From assembly GCA_963922595.1 (NCBI GenBank), contig CAWUIM010000001.1:72634-136633 (forward strand): DNA of 64,000 nucleotides. The letters are read 5' to 3'. Every line of letters begins with the position of its first letter. Within the stretch, counting starts at the first letter, position 1. The notes below the pieces were generated by a model that was not told the origin of the DNA, did not search any database, and was given only the letters and a program-made list of their open reading frames with translations. Below are positions 1 to 8,581 of this stretch, one piece after another. The position numbers were made by a program, and so were the translations under genes. The stretch is from JAJFFW01 sp963922595 (GTDB lineage Bacteria; Pseudomonadota; Alphaproteobacteria; Caulobacterales; Parvularculaceae).

Positions 1-275
1 TTGGACAATTGATCGGCGGAGCACTCGTCGGCACGTTTCTAGGTGTCTTCCTGGCCTATTGCCTTGTTGGTCCAATTGCTGATCGGGTTGCAACGATCAG
101 GCGCGAAGAACACACCTTTTACAATCTCATCCGTGAAGCGTTCGTTGCAACGCTGAATTTACATACGCCTCAAATGTCGGTCGAAGTGGCTCGGCGCAAT
201 ACGCCGCGTAACAACAGGCCAAGCTTTAATGAAGTCGAAGAAGCATTGAAGTCACTTAAAAAGGAAGCGGCATGA
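1..275 (+). CDS. motA: flagellar motor stator protein MotA, C-terminal fragment
   Basis: The C-terminal part of the proton-channel stator subunit that, with MotB, drives flagellar rotation from the inner membrane. The frame is open to the left edge, so the real start lies outside the window. The visible part has the last transmembrane helix (IGGALVGTFLGVFLAYCLVG) followed by the cytoplasmic tail typical of MotA. Its stop overlaps the ATG of the next gene by 4 nt, so the two are probably co-translated. motB is not seen in the window. Confidence 0.85.
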   Translation, partial: GQLIGGALVGTFLGVFLAYCLVGPIADRVATIRREEHTFYNLIREAFVATLNLHTPQMSVEVARRNTPRNNRPSFNEVEEALKSLKKEAA

Positions 276-2539
276 CCCGCGTTATCCTGACAGGCCTCAT
301 TTTTCTGTTCGCCGCTGCCTATCAACCTGCCCACGCATCAACCATAAAGGTGCGCGCGGGCGAGCACGGCGACTACTCCCGGATCGTCATTCCCCTCCCC
401 AAAGAAAAGCGACGCGACGTTAGGCTTGCTATTGACAAAACTGAGAAGACAGTTCGCGTCAGCGATTTGCCGCCAGCCCAAGCGTTTGACATCACTGAAC
501 TCACTGTCACGCAGAAAGCGCATCGTGTGCGTTCAGCTAGCATCGTCAATACCGGAAACGGAGCAACGCTGATTCTCAGATTGACGTGCGACTGTAATAT
601 TGTCCACTACACAGGCATTTCTGATGCGCTCATTATCGATATCAAGAACAGCGATGAAGCCGAAAACACTGAAACAAAGATCGCAGCAATCGAGTCGTTG
701 CCCGTCGAAGCGCGCCATGCGTCAATAGATGAAGACATTACTGCGCCGGCAAGGAATCTGGCTCATCAAGAACGCATTCGCATCGCGCGTGAACGGCTGA
801 CGTCACTCCTTGCTGAGGCCAATGCGCAAGGTGAGATCACCCTGAAACAACCTGCATCTATGGAGGCGCCGGATCCGCCGCACGCTCAGCCCGCAATGAC
901 GCCAGCGTTCACTACTTCTTCAGAAGAATCCATAACGAACGAAAAAATTATTGAGGCCTGTCCGGATAGCAATGCGCTCAACGCCGTATCGACTCTGGGT
1001 CGTGAATTCGCCTTCGGTGACATCGTGCGCCTTCGACGCGATCTGCAAAGCCCAGATGAAGAAATCCGCGCCCTAGCAAAACGAGAGATCGTGTTTGCCT
1101 ATTCTGGGCTAGGGCTCTTCGACGAAGCGCGCGCAATTTTGATGTCTTCCAATCAATCCCTAGACTTAGATTTTCTAGATGCTCTTTTGAAGCTTACTAC
1201 GGGGCCGCTGGCTAAAAGCGCGAACGATCCGCCATCAGCTTCGTTTTCCAAAATTGCCAATTGTGACCCAATAAGCACAGGCCTTAATGCCGCCACGGCG
1301 GCTCTCAGTGGAGGTCGCGGAGCTTTTGATCATGCAGCACTGTCTGGACTGTTGTCGTTGAAACCGGTCTTTTCAGGACCGATTCATGCTCGCCTTGCTC
1401 ATACCGCTTTGAACCGCGGCGACGAGGCCGCAGCAACAGCATTCACCGCGATCGCCGAGTCCGCATACGGAGATCCCCAACCTGAAATCATTCGTTTTCT
1501 TCGCGTCAATCTAGAGGGCTCGGGAGCTGGTCCGGAGCCAACAATTGGGTCGGAAAGAGTCGTCGCCAAGGCATCACCGGTTCAAGAAGCAGCGTTGGTC
1601 AGTCCGCTCCAAGCCGCCGTCGAGAATGAATTGCCAGCTGAGCGCCCGCCGTTTGGTCTCGTTCAGGGACGACTGTCACGCGTGAGCGAATCGGTTGGAG
1701 ATCATAAGAACCATCAAGCCGCCCTCGCTGCTTCGTCAAAGTCTGGAAAAATTGGGCAAGCCCTTTCAAAAATCGAAAAAGATGCGGACTTATCTCATGA
1801 GACAGTGAGTTCTGCGATTGCAGACAAAAAACGGATGCTCGTCAAAGCACTCGAAGATTCTGCAGAAGATAAGCGCATCGCGGCAGCGCTAACGATTACA
1901 GACGAAAAAATAACGTTCGCCGAATATGGCGACCTTATAGACGCCGCCGCGACCGTCGCTGCAGAATATGGGCTTCTTGACGTGATATCTGCGCTCTATG
2001 ACGGGCGTTCGGCGCCATTGTCGCGGGACGAGTCGTTAGCAGCGGCGCGGGCGGCACTTAACGCAAATGCTCCTGCATCCGCGTTCGCCATCACGCGCCA
2101 ATATGCGACTGATCCGGAATTGGCGCTGTTGGGCCTTCGCGCCCTAAACCGCATCGACGGGCCTCAAAGTGCTCAGGATGCTGAGGCGCTCATGAGTAAA
2201 CTCAGTGCAGCAGGTGTCGCAACGACGCAACTGGCGCGAGAAGCGTTTAAGGCGCGCGATTGGGAAAATGCAACAAGGTTATATGAGTTGTTGCCCAAAT
2301 CGGCGCTTTCGCCGCAAGACGCCGAAGATTTTATACTATCGGCGCTCGTCGGCGGCGCAGCGTCGCCTTCAAAGTATGCGATCGATGCGCTCGAAGATAA
2401 TGAAGAGACGCTCGCAGTAGTGGACAGCTTTTTCAGACCGGCTTTTGAGAATGCATCGAAGGATCCAATCCTCATGTCTGCGTTTCACGATCGCGTCAAC
2501 GACGAAATTGAATTCATGAAGAAAAGAACTACACAATGA
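272..2539 (+). CDS. secreted flagellar-cluster protein of unknown function (755 aa)
   Basis: I do not recognise a named family. Residues 1-22 form a Sec signal peptide ending in AHA, so the protein is predicted to be periplasmic. Residues of about 24-130 look like a small beta-rich, AMIN-like domain (TIKVRAGEHGDYSRIVIPLP); then come a charged linker and a long alanine-rich helical region resembling TPR/HEAT-type repeats up to the C-terminus. It overlaps motA by 4 nt upstream and flgF by 4 nt downstream, so it is embedded in the flagellar operon. A motor-accessory role comparable to rhizobial MotC-type proteins is inference from position only. Confidence 0.6.
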   Translation: MTRVILTGLIFLFAAAYQPAHASTIKVRAGEHGDYSRIVIPLPKEKRRDVRLAIDKTEKTVRVSDLPPAQAFDITELTVTQKAHRVRSASIVNTGNGATLILRLTCDCNIVHYTGISDALIIDIKNSDEAENTETKIAAIESLPVEARHASIDEDITAPARNLAHQERIRIARERLTSLLAEANAQGEITLKQPASMEAPDPPHAQPAMTPAFTTSSEESITNEKIIEACPDSNALNAVSTLGREFAFGDIVRLRRDLQSPDEEIRALAKREIVFAYSGLGLFDEARAILMSSNQSLDLDFLDALLKLTTGPLAKSANDPPSASFSKIANCDPISTGLNAATAALSGGRGAFDHAALSGLLSLKPVFSGPIHARLAHTALNRGDEAAATAFTAIAESAYGDPQPEIIRFLRVNLEGSGAGPEPTIGSERVVAKASPVQEAALVSPLQAAVENELPAERPPFGLVQGRLSRVSESVGDHKNHQAALAASSKSGKIGQALSKIEKDADLSHETVSSAIADKKRMLVKALEDSAEDKRIAAALTITDEKITFAEYGDLIDAAATVAAEYGLLDVISALYDGRSAPLSRDESLAAARAALNANAPASAFAITRQYATDPELALLGLRALNRIDGPQSAQDAEALMSKLSAAGVATTQLAREAFKARDWENATRLYELLPKSALSPQDAEDFILSALVGGAASPSKYAIDALEDNEETLAVVDSFFRPAFENASKDPILMSAFHDRVNDEIEFMKKRTTQ

Positions 2540-3255
2540 CCAATGTGATTTACGCAGCGATTTCCCGGCAAAATGGGCTCACGAAAGAACTCACGACTAT
2601 TGCGAACAACATTGCAAACGCCGATACGATTGGATTTCGCTCGGACCGCCCGTTTTATTCTGAGTACGTCCGAGCCCTCTCAAGCGGCGACCAGAGCCTG
2701 TCCCAAACCCGGATCGCTGGACGTGTATTGGATTTCTCAAACGGCGCATTTACAAAAACAGGCGCGCCGCTTGACGTTGCGATAGAAGGCGAAGGTTTTT
2801 TCGTTATCGATACGCCGCAAGGAGAACGCCTTTCGCGAGCAGGGTCGTTTAGCCTGAACGCCCAAGGCGGATTAACGACGCAATCCGGTTATTCCGTTCT
2901 CGATCAAAGCGGGGCCCAAATCACTATTCCAACCGACGCCGCCAATTTGATAATCGCTGAAGACGGCGCAATCGCGGCAGACGGCCTACCCGTTGGCCAA
3001 TTAGCGGTCGCGACAGCGCCGGCCACGGCTCTGATCCGCGAAGGAGATAATCTGTTACGATCGACTGCGGCGATCACGCCAGTTACTGCGCCGAAATTGC
3101 GCCAAGGGTTCGTTGAAGAATCGAATGTTAATTCAGTAATGGAAATTACCCGGCTGATAGAAGTACAGCGCGCGTTCGAACTAAACCAACAGATTATCGC
3201 TGACGAACACGAAAGGGTTTCGCGCGCCATCGACGCCTTCGGCAACGACGGCTAA
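2536..3255 (+). CDS. flgF: flagellar basal-body rod protein FlgF
   Basis: A proximal-rod subunit exported by the flagellar type III system. The N-terminal rod-protein signature is visible (LTTIANNIANADTIGFRSD), as are the central FlgEFG region (IEGEGFFVIDTPQGE, SRAGSF) and the C-terminal amphipathic helix (EESNVNSVMEITRLIEVQRA). At 239 aa it has the usual FlgF length. The start overlaps the preceding gene by 4 nt, and flgG follows within about 40 nt. Confidence 0.93.
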   Translation: MTNVIYAAISRQNGLTKELTTIANNIANADTIGFRSDRPFYSEYVRALSSGDQSLSQTRIAGRVLDFSNGAFTKTGAPLDVAIEGEGFFVIDTPQGERLSRAGSFSLNAQGGLTTQSGYSVLDQSGAQITIPTDAANLIIAEDGAIAADGLPVGQLAVATAPATALIREGDNLLRSTAAITPVTAPKLRQGFVEESNVNSVMEITRLIEVQRAFELNQQIIADEHERVSRAIDAFGNDG

Positions 3256-3297
3256 CGCGTGAAATTCGAATTACGAGACCAGGAAAGGCAAAGGAAT

Positions 3298-4083
3298 ATG
3301 CAAGCTCTGAGGATCGCCGCCACAGGAATGGACGCCCAGCAAACACGGGTCGCGGTTATTTCAAACAATATTGCGAATATGAGCACGACCGCCTTCGCGG
3401 CTCGACGCGCCGAATTCGCGGACCTTCACTATCAACTGTTGCAGGAACCCGGCGCAGTGACGTCATCTACTGGCAATATTGCGCCATCCGGCGTCGAACT
3501 CGGTCTGGGCGTACGCACGGCGTCAGTCACCGTCAACCAAGAGCAAGGGTCGCTGCGACAGACTGGAGGCGATTTGGATCTTGCTATTGAAGGACGTGGT
3601 TTCTTTGAAGTCACATTGCCGTCGGGTGATGCAGCCTTTACGCGAGACGGATCCTTTAAGAGAACGGGCGAAGGGCTCGTCGTTACCGCTGATGGATATC
3701 CTCTATCCGGCGATATCACCATCCCGGAAGATGCACGAAGCATCAGTATCAATACTAACGGTGAGGTGTTCGCCTACTTCGATGGTCAGCCAGAGGGGCA
3801 GCTAATCGGATCAATTACCTTAACGAGGTTTCCGAATGAGAAAGGCTTATCTGCAATCGGCGGCAATCTCTTCCGTGAAACCGAAGCGTCCGGCGCGCCA
3901 CAGCCTGGACAACCAGACCTGGAAGGCCGCGGCACGTTGCGTCAGGGCTTTCTCGAAGAAAGCTCCGTTGACGTTGTTCAGCAGATCGCCGACCTGATCG
4001 AAGCGCAACGCGGTTACGAATTGAATTCACGTGTTATTTCCGCTGTTGACCAAATGCTCTCGGCCACAAGTCAAATCCGGTGA
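3298..4083 (+). CDS. flgG: flagellar basal-body rod protein FlgG
   Basis: The distal-rod subunit, 261 aa from this start. Motifs include ISNNIANMSTTAFAARRAEF near the N-terminus, IEGRGFFEV in the middle and GFLEESSVDVVQQIADLIEA at the C-terminus. A longer frame opens with GTG at 3259, but the ATG at 3298 is preceded by a purine-rich AAAGGA and gives the conserved MQALRIAATGM start, so it is preferred. flgA follows after 4 nt. Confidence 0.93.
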   Translation: MQALRIAATGMDAQQTRVAVISNNIANMSTTAFAARRAEFADLHYQLLQEPGAVTSSTGNIAPSGVELGLGVRTASVTVNQEQGSLRQTGGDLDLAIEGRGFFEVTLPSGDAAFTRDGSFKRTGEGLVVTADGYPLSGDITIPEDARSISINTNGEVFAYFDGQPEGQLIGSITLTRFPNEKGLSAIGGNLFRETEASGAPQPGQPDLEGRGTLRQGFLEESSVDVVQQIADLIEAQRGYELNSRVISAVDQMLSATSQIR

Positions 4084-4087
4084 CGCC

Positions 4088-4552
4088 ATGATCAACTATC
4101 TGAATTTGACCGTTCTAGCGTGCGCTGCCTTCTTTTGGATGGTTTATGCGGTCGATGCATTTGCGCAAAATTCACCGCAAACGCAGATGACGTCAATTTC
4201 GCCGGCAAATCCTATCCGCGCCGGCGAAGAAATCACCCGCGAAAACTTGGTCATATCGGGCGCACTGAACGACGAAGCGCGGATCGCCTTGTCGTCAATT
4301 GTTGGAAAAGCTGCTCGGCGCACCTTGTATCCGGGCAACACTATCGCGTCATCAGATACGGCGCCGATTCGCGTCATTGAGCGAAATGAAATCGTCCAAA
4401 TTGAATTTACAAAGGGCCTTCTGGAATTGTCCGCGTCTGGGCGTGCGTTGGGGGCCGGCGGTATCGGCGAAACAATCCGCGTCATGAATACGGATTCCAA
4501 GGCGATCGTCAGTGGCATGATTATCGAGGAAGGCACAGTGAGAGTAAGATGA
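4088..4552 (+). CDS. flgA: flagella basal body P-ring formation protein FlgA
   Basis: A periplasmic chaperone for assembly of the P-ring protein FlgI. The 154-aa product begins with a signal peptide (hydrophobic run ending DAFAQ), followed by a short SAF-like domain (IRAGEEITRENLVISG, LYPGNTIASSD) and the usual C-terminal part (ASGRALGAGGIGETIRVMN). The ATG at 4088 is preferred over an upstream in-frame start inside flgG. The gene overlaps flgH by 4 nt. flgI itself is not in the window. Confidence 0.85.
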   Translation: MINYLNLTVLACAAFFWMVYAVDAFAQNSPQTQMTSISPANPIRAGEEITRENLVISGALNDEARIALSSIVGKAARRTLYPGNTIASSDTAPIRVIERNEIVQIEFTKGLLELSASGRALGAGGIGETIRVMNTDSKAIVSGMIIEEGTVRVR

Positions 4553-5298
4553 TTAGAAACATGAGCCTAGTGGCAGTGGCGGTTTCGTCTCTTACAACGA
4601 GTTGCGCTACGAACCTTGACCACTTCAACAAACCGCCCAGCATGTCGCCCCCGGGGAAACCACGAAACCCTGTTCCGCCGATCGCCCAGCGGCGGGTTGC
4701 AATTACGCAATCAGCGCCTGCTCAAACGGAGGCGGTATCAACGGCGTCGCTTTGGCGTTCCGGGCCTGAATCTTTATTCGGAGATCGCCGCGCCCGCGCG
4801 CTTGGCGATATCGTTACAGTTACGATTGAAATAGATGAAGAAGCAGAGATACGCAATCGAACGAACCGAAATCGATCTTCCAGCGACGACTTATCGGTTC
4901 CGGCGCTTCTCGGGGTCAATACGCTTGCCGCCCGAGCACTACCGGGAGGCGCAAACCTCAATCCAGCGGTAGAAACGGAGTCTAATTCCACGTCAGTGGG
5001 CGACGGATTGATCCAACGCGAAGAACGGATCACGCTCCGCGTCGCGGCGACAGTCGACGGCGTCCTTCCAAACGGACATCTCGTGATTTCAGGTAGTCAG
5101 GAAATTCGCGTGAATTATGAATTGAGAGAATTGCAGGTTGCCGGCGTCGTCAGACCCGAGGATATCTCGCGCGGCAATATTATTACGTACGATAAGATTG
5201 CCGATGCACGCATATCATATGGCGGACGCGGTCAAATAAGCGACCTTCAACGTGCCCGGTACGGCCAACAAGTTATTGACCTTATTTCGCCATTCTGA
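4549..5298 (+). CDS. flgH: flagellar L-ring lipoprotein FlgH
   Basis: Forms the outer-membrane L-ring around the rod. The N-terminal signal ends in a lipobox-like LTTSC, so Cys19 is the predicted acylation site. The family core follows: ESLFGDRRARALGDIVTVTIEIDEEAEI, then LRVAATVDGVLPNGHLVISGSQEIRVN and DISRGNIITYDKIADARISYGG. Length 249 aa, as usual. It overlaps flgA by 4 nt and is followed 2 nt later by the fliL-like gene. Confidence 0.93.
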   Translation: MIRNMSLVAVAVSSLTTSCATNLDHFNKPPSMSPPGKPRNPVPPIAQRRVAITQSAPAQTEAVSTASLWRSGPESLFGDRRARALGDIVTVTIEIDEEAEIRNRTNRNRSSSDDLSVPALLGVNTLAARALPGGANLNPAVETESNSTSVGDGLIQREERITLRVAATVDGVLPNGHLVISGSQEIRVNYELRELQVAGVVRPEDISRGNIITYDKIADARISYGGRGQISDLQRARYGQQVIDLISPF

Positions 5299-5300
5299 TC

Positions 5301-5792
5301 ATGAAAAAAATCCTGCTCTTCGGCTTACTATTACTCGCTGCGGTTATCGGCGGCGGCGGCGGCTACTTTTTTAAAATTTCAAACGCTGAAAAAAATGCAC
5401 CATCGACGGAGCCAAACGAAAAAAAAGGATCGAAAAAGAAGAGCGCTCACGAAGAAAGTAAAGAAGAAGACATTTCAATTTTTAAATTCTCGCGCCAGTT
5501 TGTTGTTCCTGTTCTGGTTGATCGTAAGCCTCAATACATGGTCATTCTTGAAATTAATCTTGAGATGTCGACGTCAAGCACATCCGGCTCTTATGCGAAA
5601 GAAAGCCAGGTTCGCGACGCCGTACTCGAGGCGCTATTCGAACTCGCCGCCGATGGCGTGCTCGGTGGTCTCCCTGGTGAAATCGAGGCGCGTGCAATCG
5701 CGCGAGCTACGCTGCTCAAAGCGGCGCGTTCCGTCCTCGGAGAGGACGTGCGCAATGTCTTGATACAGGATGTCGGCATTCAACGGTATTAG
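5301..5792 (+). CDS. fliL: flagellar basal body-associated FliL-family protein
   Basis: An inner-membrane protein that sits by the stators and stabilises them. One N-terminal transmembrane helix (residues 4-25, with GGGGGYFF) is followed by a Lys/Glu-rich linker. A FliL-like periplasmic domain ends the protein (FVVPVLVDRKPQYMVILEINLEM, then VRDAVLEALFELAADGVLGG). It is the last gene of the motA-flgH unit. Downstream flgD lies on the opposite strand. Sequence divergence is high, so the assignment rests on topology plus the C-terminal domain. Confidence 0.72.
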   Translation: MKKILLFGLLLLAAVIGGGGGYFFKISNAEKNAPSTEPNEKKGSKKKSAHEESKEEDISIFKFSRQFVVPVLVDRKPQYMVILEINLEMSTSSTSGSYAKESQVRDAVLEALFELAADGVLGGLPGEIEARAIARATLLKAARSVLGEDVRNVLIQDVGIQRY

Positions 5793-5817
5793 GCGGTGCA
5801 ATTAAACCACTCACCGC
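5793..5817. terminator. short stem-loop between convergent fliL and flgD
   Basis: A GCGGTG / CACCGC stem of 6 bp with a 13-nt loop lies just after the fliL-like stop, in the 60-nt convergent gap. There is no T-run on either side, so it is at best a weak or Rho-assisted terminator. Confidence 0.3.
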
Positions 5818-5854
5818 AATGAAGATTCTGGCGACGTTCTATATACAGTTTCGC

Positions 5855-6550
5855 CTACGCCTGCGGTTCTCTTAACAAGCGCACCGCCGACGCATTACCT
5901 GTGACGCCATTGTCGAGACGCAACACGATCTCACCGTCTACCAATGTGATTTGGTCGACGCGCCCGACCAAGGCCGCCGGCTGTATCTCTATCAGTTCGT
6001 CGCCACGATACAGTGCGGCCTCAAGCCGATAGGCGCCCGGCTCTAATTCGCGCGGCGGCGTCCAGCTTTGCGGGTTCCCGCTTTTTACCGCATCAAACTC
6101 GGCGACTACAGCGCCATTTTCGTCGCGTACACTTATAACGGTGCGCGTCCCTTCGCTCGAATTGGGGGCAAGAAAGTCAATTGGGCTCCCATCATATTCG
6201 AATGCGGCGCCGTCTAGCGCTGCATCGCGCCCTATCAATCCCGCATATTGCTGAATGTCCGCGCCAGTAAAGCTCGCGGCAATCTGATCGAGACGTGCGT
6301 TGGCGTTTACAAGCTGCTCAACTGAAGAAAAGCTCGCCAATTGCGCAACAAACTCGGTCGAATCCAAGGGGCTTAACGGATCCTGATTTCTAAGCTGCGC
6401 TGTTAGCAATTCCAAGAAATTCTCAAAGTCTGCCCCGATCTCACCGGAGGTTTGCGTTTCACTCGCCGCCGCGTTTACCGATACGTCGTCTCTGGACGGC
6501 AGTCTTTGAGACAAACTCGTGGCGCTCGTACTTTGACCAATATTCTGCAT
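5855..6550 (-). CDS. flgD: flagellar hook capping protein FlgD
   Basis: The hook scaffold that caps the growing hook during FlgE polymerisation. The conserved N-terminal motif is clear (FENFLELLTAQLRNQDPLSP, DSTEFVAQLASFSSVEQLVNAN), followed by the FLG/Ig-like and tudor-like C-terminal region (VISVRDENGAVV, GAYRLEAALYRGDE). The start at 6550 is chosen because GAGGAG precedes it by 6 nt; an upstream in-frame start would run into fliK. It lies just downstream of fliK on the same strand. Confidence 0.92.
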   Translation of the reverse strand: MQNIGQSTSATSLSQRLPSRDDVSVNAAASETQTSGEIGADFENFLELLTAQLRNQDPLSPLDSTEFVAQLASFSSVEQLVNANARLDQIAASFTGADIQQYAGLIGRDAALDGAAFEYDGSPIDFLAPNSSEGTRTVISVRDENGAVVAEFDAVKSGNPQSWTPPRELEPGAYRLEAALYRGDELIEIQPAALVGRVDQITLVDGEIVLRLDNGVTGNASAVRLLREPQA

Positions 6551-6560
6551 TAACATCTCC

Positions 6561-7595
6561 TCAAATAACGCGGTCAATACGGCCGGGTTTTTCCGTCAGC
6601 CCAGATGATCTTGGATCTAAATCAGTTGACGTAGCAATTAAGTTGATGGCTTTTGTGCGCTCGCCCGCCTCGCGTTTTTCATTCTTATTCTCGGACCATG
6701 TTTGTTCGCCCATGGATAAATCGATATCGTCGCCGCCACGTTCCAGTAGCTCGTTTTTCAGTATATCGATATTGCGCCGAAGCAGATCAAACGTATGCAT
6801 ATTTTCTGCGTAAATGACGGCTTTTACAGCGCCTGATCGCTGTAAGTCAAAATCAATACGAATACGCCCTAATTCCGGAGGGTCAAGCGCTATCTCAAGG
6901 CGGTCATTATCCTTACTGCGTAGAATTGCAGCTGTAACCTGTTCGCCCGCTGCGCGTTCGACCTGGGGCGAAAAATGACTGCGGTTGTAAATCGCTGACT
7001 TGTCGCCGGTCTTGTCAGGCGTAACGATATCGCCTTCAATGCCTGTTACGTTGATATTTGCATGTTCAGCTTCAGGGGCGCCAATAGTAGGCGCACTTTT
7101 CAGGCCGGAAACATCCGGTGCCTGTGTCGATACAACCGACCGAATCTCCGCGCCGCTTGGGGCTCGCGCCTGGCCGAGCGCCTCGCTGATAGATGCGGCC
7201 CGGAGATCAGTATCGCCAGCCGATTGTAATGTACGGTCGTCGCGAGGGGCCGACTGCGCCGTGTGGCCATGGCTAAAAAGCCTTTGGGCAGCGAAAGAAA
7301 CGAAACTTCCTTTAGGTCGCGATGAGCTAAACGAAAGCGTCAAATTCGTTTCACCATCGCCGGCAGTCAAAGGCTCGGATTTAGCATTTTTAAACGCATC
7401 GTCAGTCTGCTGTGTTTCTTCTGCAATGGCTTGACTATCGACGGTCAAGTGCGCGGCGTGTGGTTCTTCGAACTCTTTTTCAAAATATTCGCGATCAAAT
7501 GCTCCCGTATCCGTGGGCTTGACCGGTGACGCATTGCGGGTCGCAAAGGCGGTCGGCTCGGAGAATTGGTCCAGTGGCGACGTCGTAACAGGCAT
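6561..7595 (-). CDS. fliK: flagellar hook-length control protein FliK
   Basis: The molecular ruler that triggers the export switch from hook to filament substrates. The first 210 residues are low-complexity and poorly conserved, as is normal. The C-terminal T3S4/Flg_hook domain is clear (LEIALDPPELGRIRIDFDLQ, then GAVKAVIYAENMHTFDLLRR and LKNELLERGGDDIDLSMGE). It shares a divergent 80-nt promoter gap with flgJ. Confidence 0.88.
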   Translation of the reverse strand: MPVTTSPLDQFSEPTAFATRNASPVKPTDTGAFDREYFEKEFEEPHAAHLTVDSQAIAEETQQTDDAFKNAKSEPLTAGDGETNLTLSFSSSRPKGSFVSFAAQRLFSHGHTAQSAPRDDRTLQSAGDTDLRAASISEALGQARAPSGAEIRSVVSTQAPDVSGLKSAPTIGAPEAEHANINVTGIEGDIVTPDKTGDKSAIYNRSHFSPQVERAAGEQVTAAILRSKDNDRLEIALDPPELGRIRIDFDLQRSGAVKAVIYAENMHTFDLLRRNIDILKNELLERGGDDIDLSMGEQTWSENKNEKREAGERTKAINLIATSTDLDPRSSGLTEKPGRIDRVI

Positions 7596-7610
7596 GCTTT
7601 CTACTACCTG

Positions 7611-7623
7611 TAATAACTTATTA
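7611..7623. promoter_or_regulatory. palindrome in the fliK / flgJ divergent promoter
   Basis: TAATAACTTATTA is a perfect 13-bp palindrome with a central C. It lies in the AT-rich gap between the divergent fliK and flgJ genes and could be an operator or part of a promoter. No regulator is assigned. Confidence 0.35.
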
Positions 7624-7675
7624 TTTAGTTACACTACTTATACGTGCTTTACGAATAACAACGAAGTTGGAGAAA

Positions 7676-7981
7676 ATGACATCAAATCTAAACCTTACCT
7701 CCGTAGCCGCCGCGCGACCCACAATCGCGCCGAAGCAATCGGTTCCGTCTTCCAGCGTTGATAGTTTGCAAGAGAGAGCCCAGGAATTCGAAGCGATTTT
7801 TATTGCCGAAATGCTCTCTCATACAGGCCTCGGGGAGGCGATAGCGCAGGACTCAGGCTTCGGCGGTCAGGCGTTTTCCCAACAATTAATCCAGTCTTAT
7901 GCGGATCAACTCGCACAAAAAGACGTGCTTGGAATCCGGCGGGCGATCATCGAACAAATTGGAGGTAAAGAAAATGACTGA
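7676..7981 (+). CDS. flgJ: rod-binding protein, FlgJ N-terminal type
   Basis: A rod-capping/rod-assembly protein of 101 aa. It contains the rod-binding domain only (LQERAQEFEAIFIAEMLSHT, FGGQAFSQQLIQSYADQLAQ). The C-terminal muramidase domain of enterobacterial FlgJ is absent, which is normal in alphaproteobacteria. The ATG at 7676 has GGAG just upstream; a TTG at 7667 is the alternative. The stop overlaps the next gene by 8 nt. Confidence 0.85.
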   Translation: MTSNLNLTSVAAARPTIAPKQSVPSSSVDSLQERAQEFEAIFIAEMLSHTGLGEAIAQDSGFGGQAFSQQLIQSYADQLAQKDVLGIRRAIIEQIGGKEND

Positions 7982-8360
7982 TAAATCAAAAACAGTGGTG
8001 ACGTTATTGAGCGAGCTTGACGATATTCTTTATAAAGAACGGCAAGCGTTACAGAAATATTCCTTTGATAATCTCACCGAAATTACTGAACGGAAAACGG
8101 CGATTCTGAGTCAGTTAGAGGCTGCGAACGCCCTCCTCGAAAATACGCGTAGCGCTAGAACGGCTACAGCAGCACTGCGCTCAATACAGGCCAGTGCAGG
8201 CGATAACATGAAAAAACTCAGGTCATTCATCATTGGCGCGCAACGCGCGCAACGCCGTATCACCGCAGTCGCCAAGCGCGAACGCGCTGTAGGCGCTTAT
8301 GGCGCTGATGGGGCGCCGCTTGGGAATATCGATCGTTCTTCGGTTGCTTCAAGCGCCTAA
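7974..8360 (+). CDS. flgN: FlgN-like flagellar export chaperone
   Basis: A 128-aa helical protein likely to act as the cytoplasmic chaperone for hook-filament junction proteins. Features are a heptad-rich N-terminal half (LLSELDDILYKERQALQKYS, ITERKTAILSQLEAANALL) and a basic C-terminus. The start at 7974 is preceded by GGAGG and overlaps flgJ. FlgN proteins are weakly conserved, so size, helicity and position carry the call. Confidence 0.65.
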   Translation: MTDKSKTVVTLLSELDDILYKERQALQKYSFDNLTEITERKTAILSQLEAANALLENTRSARTATAALRSIQASAGDNMKKLRSFIIGAQRAQRRITAVAKRERAVGAYGADGAPLGNIDRSSVASSA

Positions 8361-8475
8361 AGAAACTTGCATTTACAGAATATTTATACTTCTGGTTGTA
8401 TATAAATTATTATGCAACTTAAACGGTTGCTCGGCGGTGTTTAAATGACCCGTCGAAGCGCAAAAAGGCGCTTAA

Positions 8476-8495
8476 CCCGGCTGCCAATTGCCGGG
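8476..8495 (+). promoter_or_regulatory. inverted repeat in the flagellin leader
   Basis: CCCGGC / GCCGGG separated by 8 nt forms a 6-bp GC-rich hairpin about 90 nt ahead of the flagellin start. The 220-nt leader (8361-8581) is AT-rich at its 5' end and GC-rich near this hairpin. FlbT, encoded two genes downstream, is known in Caulobacter to bind the flagellin 5' leader, so this hairpin is a candidate target by inference. Confidence 0.35.
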
Positions 8496-8581
8496 CCCCG
8501 ACAACTCGAAAGCCGAGGTCGGATTGAGAAAACCGCCCACGACCAATGTCACGGGCCCATCAATCCAACTTGGAGCATGTA

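Noticed and set aside
8361..8581. Sigma-54 type promoter ahead of flagellin
   Set aside because: I could not find GG-N10-GC with flanking consensus; the nearest candidate has 9-nt spacing.
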